Shown in pieces: positions 7,634-12,847 of a stretch of 12,847 nucleotides of DNA (position 1 is the first letter of the stretch; each line of letters starts with the position of its first letter). Under the pieces are notes generated by a model, which saw nothing but the letters and a program-made list of their open reading frames with translations, had not been told where the DNA came from and did no database searches. The position numbers and the translations under genes were made by a program. The stretch comes from an uncultured Christensenella sp. (GTDB lineage: Bacteria > Bacillota > Clostridia > Christensenellales > Pumilibacteraceae), in NCBI GenBank assembly GCA_910585055.1, contig CAJUBY010000050.1, positions 1 to 12,847 on the forward strand, read 5' to 3'.

Positions 7634-7930
7634 ATGAATAATTACGAGATCCTTTATATCCTGTCCGACAAGCAGGATGCCGACGCAAAAAAAGCGTTGG
7701 TGGACAGGTTCAAGGCCGTCGTTGCGCCTTACGGTGAGGTCACGGCAGAAGAATGGGGCGGCGGTTCGCGCAAGCTGGAGTATCCCATTCAGACTAAAAT
7801 TTCCGGCAAACATTTTACCGGCTACTACGTGCTTATGAAGTTTACGGCGCCGTCCGATATCCCTGCGGAACTCGAGCGGCAGATGCGCATAAGCGACGAC
7901 GTATTGCGCTTCATGATAGAAAGAGTATAG
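7634..7930 (+). CDS. rpsF: 30S ribosomal protein S6
   Basis: 98 residues, the normal length. It begins NNYEILYIL, the typical S6 first strand, and ends with the RISDDVLRFMIERV helix/strand seen in the family. S6 pairs with S18 on the platform of the small subunit. A strong AAGGAGG SD lies about four bases before the ATG. It is the first gene of the conserved rpsF-ssb-rpsR operon. Confidence 0.97.
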   Translation: MNNYEILYILSDKQDADAKKALVDRFKAVVAPYGEVTAEEWGGGSRKLEYPIQTKISGKHFTGYYVLMKFTAPSDIPAELERQMRISDDVLRFMIERV

Positions 7931-7939
7931 TATAGATCG

Positions 7940-7974
7940 GAGCGTTCGCAAGCGGCAGCCTGCGTAACGGTCTC
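7940..7974 (+). other. Intercistronic hairpin between rpsF and ssb
   Basis: CGTTCGCA (7943-7950) pairs with TGCGtAACG (7961-7969, one bulged T) around a 10-base loop, and GAG (7940-7942) with CTC (7972-7974) can extend it past a small internal loop. It lacks a T-run, so it is not a terminator. It may adjust mRNA stability or relative expression of the two genes. Confidence 0.35.
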
Positions 7975-8002
7975 GGCATTCAGAGAAAGGAGCAGACAGA
8001 TC

Positions 8003-8422
8003 ATGAACAAAATAATTCTTATAGGCAATCTTACGCGCGATCCCGAATCGAGCAGTACGCAGGGCGGAGTAAATTTTACACGGTTCAACATTGCCGTCAA
8101 CCGACCGTTTACCAATGCGGCAGGTGAGCGCGTAGCCGATTATTTCGACATTATTTGTTGGCGTCAGCTTGCGGAACGCTGCGCCAAATATCTTTTTAAG
8201 GGCAGTAAAGTCGGCATAAACGGTTCCGTTCAGCGCCGTCAGTATGAAGACCGCGACGGAATAAAGCGTACGTCGTTCGACGTAGTCGCCGACGAAGTGG
8301 AATTTTTGACACCCAGAAGTAACGGCGGCCGCGAAGGCGGTGCGCAGAGCGGTTATACACCCGAAGAACCGCACCCTATTTCCGATATGCAGGTCGTGGA
8401 AAACGACGACTTGCCGTTTTAA
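8003..8422 (+). CDS. ssb: Single-stranded DNA-binding protein SSB
   Basis: 139 residues. The N-terminal OB fold (about 1-105) starts MNKIILIGNLTRDPE and contains FTRFNIAVNR and DYFDIICWRQLAE, classic bacterial SSB segments. A short flexible linker follows, and the C-terminal tip ENDDLPF is the acidic peptide that recruits replication and repair partners. It coats single-stranded DNA as a tetramer. An AAAGGAG SD lies about 10 bases upstream. It sits between the genes for S6 and S18, as in many Firmicutes. Confidence 0.97.
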   Translation: MNKIILIGNLTRDPESSSTQGGVNFTRFNIAVNRPFTNAAGERVADYFDIICWRQLAERCAKYLFKGSKVGINGSVQRRQYEDRDGIKRTSFDVVADEVEFLTPRSNGGREGGAQSGYTPEEPHPISDMQVVENDDLPF

Positions 8423-8443
8423 TCTAAAAGGAGCATAATTGTC

Positions 8444-8719
8444 ATGGACAAGAACAGAAACAAATCCAAATCCAACGACGGTGACGACAAGGTAAGAAAA
8501 ACGCGCCGTCCCGCCAAAAAGCGCGTTTGCGAATATTGTCAGGGTCATATCGACAGCGTAGATTACAAGGATGTCGAGCGGCTTAAAAAGTACATCGCCG
8601 AAAACGGTAAAATATTGCCGCGCCGTGCAACGGGGCTTTGCGCCGAGCATCAGCGCGACGTAACGACCGCCGTCAAGCGCGCGCGCATAATGGCTTTACT
8701 GCCTTTCCGCGGCGAATAA
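8444..8719 (+). CDS. rpsR: 30S ribosomal protein S18 (zinc-binding type)
   Basis: 91 residues with a basic N-terminal tail and the S18 core: IDSVDYKDVERLKKYI, GKILPRR and the basic RDVTTAVKRARIMALLPF helix. It has CxxC (CEYC) and a second CxxH (CAEH), so it is the Cys-containing, zinc-binding form. It forms a dimer with S6 on the 30S platform. The AAAAGGAG SD lies 10 bases before the ATG, and ssb ends 21 bases upstream. Confidence 0.97.
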   Translation: MDKNRNKSKSNDGDDKVRKTRRPAKKRVCEYCQGHIDSVDYKDVERLKKYIAENGKILPRRATGLCAEHQRDVTTAVKRARIMALLPFRGE

Positions 8720-8722
8720 TAC

Positions 8723-8750
8723 AAAAACGGGCGAATTGCCCGTTTTTTTT
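8723..8750 (+). terminator. Rho-independent terminator of the rpsF operon
   Basis: AAAAACGGGC (8723-8732), a five-base loop, then GCCCGTTTTT (8738-8747) within an unbroken T-run at 8743-8750. This is a strong canonical terminator just after rpsR. Confidence 0.95.
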
Positions 8751-8796
8751 GATAGTTTCGGCGAACGCCTTTTTATGAGGTGTTCCGAGCAAGCCG

Positions 8797-8813
8797 TTGC
8801 GCGTGTCGCGCAA
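8797..8813 (+). promoter_or_regulatory. Leader hairpin upstream of the ABC-F gene
   Basis: TTGCGCG-TGT-CGCGCAA is a perfect 7-bp stem with a three-base loop, ending 12 bases before the AAGGA SD of the ABC-F gene. I see no convincing promoter between the rpsR terminator and this gene. The hairpin could be an operator or a leader element, as ABC-F genes are often controlled by their leaders. Confidence 0.4.
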
Positions 8814-8838
8814 ATAATCACATGTAAGGATCTTATAA

Positions 8839-10416
8839 ATGATAAACGTATCCAACGTAAAGCTGCAATTCGGCACGAGAGTGCTTTTCGAAAACGTAAA
8901 TATAAAGTTTGCAAGCGGTAACTGTTACGGCATAATAGGCGCAAACGGTGCCGGCAAGTCTACATTCTTAAAGCTTTTGTCGGGAAAGATAGAACCCAGC
9001 AAGGGCGAGATATCCATAGGCAAAGGCGAGCGTATGTCTGTTTTGGAACAAAACCAAAACGCATACGACGATTATACCGTGCGCGAAGCGGTAATATGCG
9101 GTCATAAAGAGTTGAGCGATATCCGTGCCAAACGCGACGTGCTTTACGCCAAGTCCGATTTTACGGAAGAGGACGGCAATATAGCGGCGGAGTTGGAAAC
9201 GAAATACGGCGAACTCGGCGGTTACGAATGCGAGATCGACGCGGAAACGCTGCTCAACAGTATCGGCATAGACCAATCGCTGTTCGATATTCAGATGCGA
9301 GACATCGAGCCGAAGATAAAAGTAAAAGTGCTTATAGCGCAGTGTCTTTTCGGTAAACCCGACATCCTGCTTTTGGATGAGCCTACAAACAATTTGGATA
9401 TAAAAACAGTGCGTTGGCTGCAAGAATATATAAAGAGCATGGAGCAGGCTACCGTTCTCGTCGTTTCGCACAATCGGCACTTTTTGAACCAAGTATGTAC
9501 GCATATTTGCGATGTGGATTATTCCGCCATCAATATGTTCGTAGGCAACTACGATTTTTGGTACGAATCTTCGCAGCTTATATTGCGTCAGCAGCGCGAG
9601 GCGAATAAAAAGGCGGAAGCGCGTATAAAAGAGCTTCGCGAATTTATAGCAAGGTTTTCGGCAAACGCGTCCAAGTCCAAGCAGGCGACAAGCCGCAAGC
9701 GCGAACTCGATAAGATAGAGATACAGGATATCAAACCTTCGTCGCGCAAATACCCGTATATTGATTATAAGTTCGAGCGCGATCCCGGCAACGATATACT
9801 ACGCGTGGAAAAGCTTTGCAAAAAAGGCTTTTTCGAGAACGTTACGTTCAGCGTAGGGCGGGAAGATAAAATAGGTTTTTTAACGGACAACAGCCTTGCC
9901 GTCGCGGAACTGTTCGATTGCATATTCGGCGACGGAAAGCCCGATTCGGGCAGAGTGATATGGGGCAAAAACGTCAAACCGGCGTACATGCCGCAGAATT
10001 ACGATAAGTATTTCGAAGGCTGTGCTTTATCGCTGGTAAAATGGATAGATCAATGGTCCGAAAATCACGAGCAGGAATATTTGCGTTCGTGGCTGGGCAG
10101 GCTGTTGTTTTCGGGCGACGAGGCGCTTAAGCCGGCAAACGTGTTGTCGGGCGGAGAAAAGGCGCGGTGTATGCTTGCGCGCATGATGTTGCTCTCGCCC
10201 AATTTCCTTATTTTCGACGAGCCGACAAACCATTTGGATCTGGAAAGCATAACGTCGCTTAATAAGGGTATGATCAACTTCAAGGCGCCCATTCTGTTTA
10301 TTACCGCGGACGAAGAAATAATGTCTTCCGTGGCAAACAGGATAATAATCATAGAAAACGGACAAAAGTCTTTCGACCGTCCCGTGACGTACGACGAATA
10401 TATTTCGACACTGTAA
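8839..10416 (+). CDS. ABC-F ATPase, YkpA/YbiT type, with one degenerate ATP site
   Basis: 525 residues with two ABC domains, no membrane segments and a linker between them rich in Lys/Arg (FSANASKSKQATSRKREL), as in ribosome-binding ABC-F proteins of the YkpA/YbiT group. Domain 1 has Walker A GANGAGKST (34-42), Walker B LLLDEPTNNLD (from 177) and the switch histidine H211, but its signature is IEPKIK (156-161) instead of LSGGEK-like. Domain 2 has an intact signature LSGGEK (436-441) and Walker B LIFDEPTNHLD (from 457), but its Walker A is GFLTDNSLAVAEL (from 346) with no GKS/T, and the switch histidine is replaced (TAD, 489-491). Known members act on the translating ribosome. Start ATG with AAGGA eight bases upstream. 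No clear terminator follows. Confidence 0.93.
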   Translation: MINVSNVKLQFGTRVLFENVNIKFASGNCYGIIGANGAGKSTFLKLLSGKIEPSKGEISIGKGERMSVLEQNQNAYDDYTVREAVICGHKELSDIRAKRDVLYAKSDFTEEDGNIAAELETKYGELGGYECEIDAETLLNSIGIDQSLFDIQMRDIEPKIKVKVLIAQCLFGKPDILLLDEPTNNLDIKTVRWLQEYIKSMEQATVLVVSHNRHFLNQVCTHICDVDYSAINMFVGNYDFWYESSQLILRQQREANKKAEARIKELREFIARFSANASKSKQATSRKRELDKIEIQDIKPSSRKYPYIDYKFERDPGNDILRVEKLCKKGFFENVTFSVGREDKIGFLTDNSLAVAELFDCIFGDGKPDSGRVIWGKNVKPAYMPQNYDKYFEGCALSLVKWIDQWSENHEQEYLRSWLGRLLFSGDEALKPANVLSGGEKARCMLARMMLLSPNFLIFDEPTNHLDLESITSLNKGMINFKAPILFITADEEIMSSVANRIIIIENGQKSFDRPVTYDEYISTL

Positions 10417-10440
10417 AAGCTTGTATTTTATGCGGTTTTT

Positions 10441-10475
10441 CGATATAAAGAATTACGCAAATCGCTTTGTTATCG
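10441..10475. promoter_or_regulatory. Imperfect inverted repeat abutting the glmU promoter
   Basis: CGATA-T-AAAG (10441-10450) and CTTT-GT-TATCG (10465-10475) form nine pairs around a small internal loop, ending one base before the -35. No T-run follows, so it is not a terminator for the ABC-F gene; it may be an operator. Confidence 0.3.
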
Positions 10476-10476
10476 G

Positions 10477-10505
10477 TTGACGAAGTTATCTAAATGAGTT
10501 ATAAT
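10477..10505 (+). promoter_or_regulatory. Sigma-A promoter of glmU-prs, apparently leaderless
   Basis: The -35 is TTGACG (10477-10482), the spacer is 17 bases and the -10 is a perfect TATAAT (10500-10505). The ATG at 10512 begins six bases after the -10, exactly where transcription should start. The ATG at 10494 lies inside the spacer. Confidence 0.85.
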
Positions 10506-10511
10506 ATCGGT

Positions 10512-11753
10512 ATGGTTGGTATTGGTGTCAACGGGGTTATACTCCGTGTAAAAAACAACGTGCTGGGCGAGATCGGGAACATCCCCGTGCTCGGTAAAAC
10601 GCTCGAAAATTGGGTCGCGGATGCTGTAAACGCACAGTGCGCCGTTATCGAATCGTCACCTGTAATAAATATAGCCGAAAAAATAAAATCGGCGGTAGAC
10701 CGGACAAAGCCGGTCACTGTCGTCATGTACGGCGATACGCCGCTTGTCACGGCTAAAACCGTAGAGATCGCTGTTCGGCAGCTGAGCGAGCAAAAGCTTA
10801 ATACTTTAAAGCTTCCGCGCGGATGCGTGTTCAATACCGATTATCTTTTCGAAGCGGACACTCTGTTTCCGCAAGAGCCTGCGGGCGGCGGAGAATTCGA
10901 GCCTGTGTGCGACTGCGAAAGCCTTTCCCGTATAACCGATACCGTACGCCGCCGCATTTTGAATTATCACGCCGGGAACGGAGTTGTTATTTACGATTAC
11001 CGCAATACTTATATCGACTGCGACGTCGTTATCGAAAAGGGCGCGGTCATAGAACCGTATAACTTTATAAAAGGCAAAACAATAATCAAATCCGACGCGC
11101 ACATCATGCCCGGTAATTATATTGAAAACTGCATTATCGGCAGGGCTGTGCGCATAGACAGTTCCAGATTGTACAACAGCCTTATAGGCGCGGAAACGCG
11201 TATCGGACCTTTTGCGTATTTGCGTCCCGATACGGTCATAGGCTGCGGTTGCCGTATAGGTGATTTTGTGGAACTTAAAAATTGCGTAATAGGCGACGGA
11301 TGTAAGGTAAGTCATCTGACTTATATCGGCGACGCCGAACTCGGTAAGGAATGTAATGTGGGTTGCGGCGTCGTATTTGCAAATTACGACGGAAAAAACA
11401 AATTTCGATCTACTGTCGGCAGCCGTGTGTTTATCGGATCCAACGCCAATATCGTTGCGCCGGTCAATATCGCGGACAGAGCGTTTATCGCTGCCGGTTC
11501 TACCGTGACCAAGGATGTTCCGGAACAGGCGCTTGCAATAGCGCGCGCAAGACAGACGGTAATACCCGGTTGGGCAGGTAATATGTATGCTCCGCCGAAC
11601 GGCGAGGCGTCGCCGCGCCCGTTTAAGTTCGTACAGTATTCCGATGGTATCATAGACGCGGCGGCGACCGATACGCATAATACTTCGGTTGTTACAGACG
11701 GACCGGAAAGTGCCGGGGATTTAAAAGAAGATAACGGCGGTCAGCCGAATTAA
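10512..11753 (+). CDS. glmU: GlmU homologue: intact acetyltransferase half, degenerate uridylyltransferase half
   Basis: 413 residues from the ATG at 10512, against about 455 for typical GlmU. The first in-frame ATG (10494) lies in the promoter spacer, and a stop precedes it directly. The C-terminal left-handed beta-helix (about 165-350) is well kept: GPFAYLRPD, GDFVELK, SHLTYIGDAELG with the presumed catalytic H268, NYDGKNK, FIGSNANIVAPV and AGSTVTKDVP. It should make GlcNAc-1-phosphate from GlcN-1-phosphate. The N-terminal half lacks the AAGxGTRM nucleotide loop. It keeps YGDTP (73-77), but the VNDR motif is VCDC (132-135), changing the metal-binding Asn to Cys, and only about 58 residues separate these motifs instead of about 120. 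UDP-GlcNAc formation here is doubtful. A Pro/acidic tail of about 50 residues follows. prs lies 23 bases downstream. Confidence 0.88.
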   Translation: MVGIGVNGVILRVKNNVLGEIGNIPVLGKTLENWVADAVNAQCAVIESSPVINIAEKIKSAVDRTKPVTVVMYGDTPLVTAKTVEIAVRQLSEQKLNTLKLPRGCVFNTDYLFEADTLFPQEPAGGGEFEPVCDCESLSRITDTVRRRILNYHAGNGVVIYDYRNTYIDCDVVIEKGAVIEPYNFIKGKTIIKSDAHIMPGNYIENCIIGRAVRIDSSRLYNSLIGAETRIGPFAYLRPDTVIGCGCRIGDFVELKNCVIGDGCKVSHLTYIGDAELGKECNVGCGVVFANYDGKNKFRSTVGSRVFIGSNANIVAPVNIADRAFIAAGSTVTKDVPEQALAIARARQTVIPGWAGNMYAPPNGEASPRPFKFVQYSDGIIDAAATDTHNTSVVTDGPESAGDLKEDNGGQPN

Positions 11754-11776
11754 CAATATACTTTTGGAGGATACCA

Positions 11777-12742
11777 ATGATAGCTCACGGCAACAAGATA
11801 AAATTGTTTTGCGGAAACTCGTGCAGAGCGCTCGCCGAATCTGTCGCGTCCAGACTGAAAATGCGGCTTTCCGAAGCCGAAGTCGGCAAGTTCATCGACG
11901 GAGAAATTTCCGTATCCATAGGCGAGTCTGTTCGCGGTTGCGACGTGTTTGTTATTCAGTCTACATCCATTCCTACCAATGACAATCTTATGGAATTGCT
12001 TGTAATGATAGATGCGTTAAAACGCGCGTCTGCAGGCAGGATCACGGCTGTTGTGCCTTATTTCGGTTATGCGCGTCAGGACCGTAAAGCACGTGCCAGA
12101 GATCCGATAACGGCAAAGCTCGTCGCCGATCTTTTGACTACCGCCGGCGCGGACAGGATCCTTACGATGGATCTCCACGCGGCGCAAATACAGGGATTTT
12201 TCAACATTCCGGTCGATCATCTTTTGGGCGTGCCCATTCTCGCCAAAGCCATAGCAAACGAACCGTTTATTAAGGAAGCAGGTGAGGACCTGGTAGTTGT
12301 TTCGCCCGATGTGGGTTCTGTCGGCAGAGCGCGGCAGATGGCGCAAAAGCTCAATAAAACTCTCGCTATCGTGGACAAACGTCGTCCCAAAGCCAATGTC
12401 ATGGAAGTCATGAATATAATCGGCGATGTCAAAGGCAAGCGTTGCCTTATAGTGGACGATATGATAGATACAGCCGGGACGATCGCGCAGGGAGCAAAAG
12501 CGCTTGTCGATGTCGGTGGCGCGTCCGATGTTTATGCGTGCTGCACGCACCCCGTTCTGTCCGGACCGGCTATCGAACGTTTGGATAACTCCGTTATCAA
12601 AAAGCTGTTCCTGCTCGACACGATAGAACTTCCGCAGGAAAAACAGTTGGATAAATTTATTACGGTATCCGTAGCGCCGATCTTCGCAGAAGCTATAGCT
12701 GCTATATTTGCGGATCTGCCCGTATCCAAACTGTACGATTGA
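11777..12742 (+). CDS. prs: Ribose-phosphate pyrophosphokinase (PRPP synthetase)
   Basis: 321 residues, the normal length. It makes PRPP from ribose 5-phosphate and ATP for purine, pyrimidine, NAD, His and Trp synthesis. Visible family motifs are GKFIDGEISV, IQSTSIPTNDNLMELL, the ATP/metal loop region PYFGYARQDRK, MDLHAAQIQGFF, the flexible loop around DKRRP, and the PRPP-binding loop VDDMIDTAGT at residues 226-235. GGAGG six bases before the ATG is a strong SD. The 23-base gap after glmU has no promoter, so it is read from the glmU promoter; glmU-prs adjacency is common in Firmicutes. The window shows no classical terminator, except that the insertion-sequence end hairpin follows. Confidence 0.98.
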   Translation: MIAHGNKIKLFCGNSCRALAESVASRLKMRLSEAEVGKFIDGEISVSIGESVRGCDVFVIQSTSIPTNDNLMELLVMIDALKRASAGRITAVVPYFGYARQDRKARARDPITAKLVADLLTTAGADRILTMDLHAAQIQGFFNIPVDHLLGVPILAKAIANEPFIKEAGEDLVVVSPDVGSVGRARQMAQKLNKTLAIVDKRRPKANVMEVMNIIGDVKGKRCLIVDDMIDTAGTIAQGAKALVDVGGASDVYACCTHPVLSGPAIERLDNSVIKKLFLLDTIELPQEKQLDKFITVSVAPIFAEAIAAIFADLPVSKLYD

Positions 12743-12795
12743 TTTTATCGGCGTAAAAACTTTATTATTTTAAAATAAAATGCGTTTTGTTTTTG

Positions 12796-12837
12796 AAATG
12801 CACCCCAAAAGTTAGACAAACTTTTGGAGGTGCATTT
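12796..12837 (+). promoter_or_regulatory. Hairpin at the IS end that buries the transposase SD
   Basis: AAATGCACC plus CCAAAAGTT (12796-12813) pair with AACTTTTGG (12819-12827) and GGTGCATTT (12829-12837), giving 18 bp with one bulged A (12828) and a five-base loop. The GGAGG SD (12826-12830) lies inside the right arm. The fold can form only in transcripts entering from prs. A short T-run (12835-12839) follows, so it could also terminate prs transcription. Confidence 0.7.
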
Positions 12838-12839
12838 TT

Positions 12840-12847
12840 ATGGCAAA
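12840..12847 (+). CDS. Start of putative IS3-family transposase OrfA (3' end outside window)
   Basis: Only ATG GCA and two bases of the next codon are present, with GGAGG (12826-12830) nine bases upstream. The assignment rests on the adjoining IS end, not on protein sequence. Confidence 0.5.

Larger units (their letters stand above)
12794..12847 (+). mobile_element. Left end of an IS3-family (IS150-like) insertion sequence, continuing outside the window
   Basis: The sequence from about 12794 or 12799 reads TGCACCCCAAAAGTTAGACA, the type of end sequence I recall for IS150-group IS3 elements. It is followed by a strong SD and an ATG that opens with Met-Ala, matching the usual start of their OrfA proteins. 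The exact first base is uncertain: TG occurs at 12794-12795 and 12799-12800. The sequence before it is AT-rich, including a 14-base palindrome at 12765-12778. Confidence 0.65.

Noticed and set aside
7529..8650. 373-residue minus-strand ORF
   Set aside because: It lies opposite the certain genes rpsF, ssb and rpsR and has no family features.
8760..8774. GGCGAACGCCTTTTT as a second terminator after rpsR
   Set aside because: Only three realistic pairs with a four-base loop; the strong terminator at 8723-8750 already explains the site.
10494..10511. ATG 10494 as the glmU start
   Set aside because: It lies in the 17-base promoter spacer, upstream of the expected transcript start.
10806..11678. 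290-residue minus-strand ORF
   Set aside because: It is opposite the well-conserved hexapeptide-repeat half of GlmU.
1..12847. CRISPR arrays, tRNA or rRNA genes
   Set aside because: No regularly spaced direct repeats, cloverleaf-like sequence or rRNA segments were seen; all gaps between genes are below 210 bases.

Overview
The window is a stretch of bacterial chromosome with every gene on the + strand. Gene content and style suggest a low- to mid-GC Clostridia-type Firmicute, perhaps one of the uncultured Christensenellales-like lineages. The grounds are the rpsF-ssb-rpsR operon, a YkpA/YbiT-type ABC-F protein, a GlmU-like gene followed by prs, strong Shine-Dalgarno (SD) sequences, sigma-A promoters with 17-base spacers, and large Ig-like envelope proteins with a C-terminal membrane anchor. 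The lineage is inference; no rRNA is present.

Region 1 (1-4755) is accessory-like. It holds the 3' part of a giant extracytoplasmic repeat protein with one C-terminal transmembrane helix. Its stop codon overlaps the start of a second membrane protein, which carries two copies of an unrecognised ~150-residue domain, predicted to be cytoplasmic. A strong terminator closes the pair.

Region 2 (4756-7428) has dnaA under its own promoter, then a DUF1934/YwiB-like gene and an MBL-fold hydrolase gene under a second promoter. dnaN does not follow dnaA, and I see no DnaA-box cluster, so this does not look like a classical oriC.

Region 3 (7429-8750) is the rpsF-ssb-rpsR operon, with an extended -10 promoter, a folded leader where S6:S18 autoregulatory leaders occur, and a strong terminator.

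Region 4 (8751-12742) has an ABC-F ATPase in which one of the two composite ATP sites appears lost, a GlmU homologue with an intact acetyltransferase half but a collapsed uridylyltransferase half, and prs. GlmU and PrsA supply cell-wall and nucleotide precursors.

Region 5 (12743-12847) ends in what looks like the left end of an IS3-family (IS150-like) element. The transposase SD lies inside a long hairpin formed by the end sequence.

The most notable points are two promoters placed so that transcription should start at the A of the ATG (leaderless mRNAs for the DUF1934 gene and glmU); the asymmetric ABC-F protein; the half-degenerate GlmU; the overlapping pair of membrane proteins; and a 13-base word shared, in the same register, by the dnaA and rpsF-ssb-rpsR promoters.
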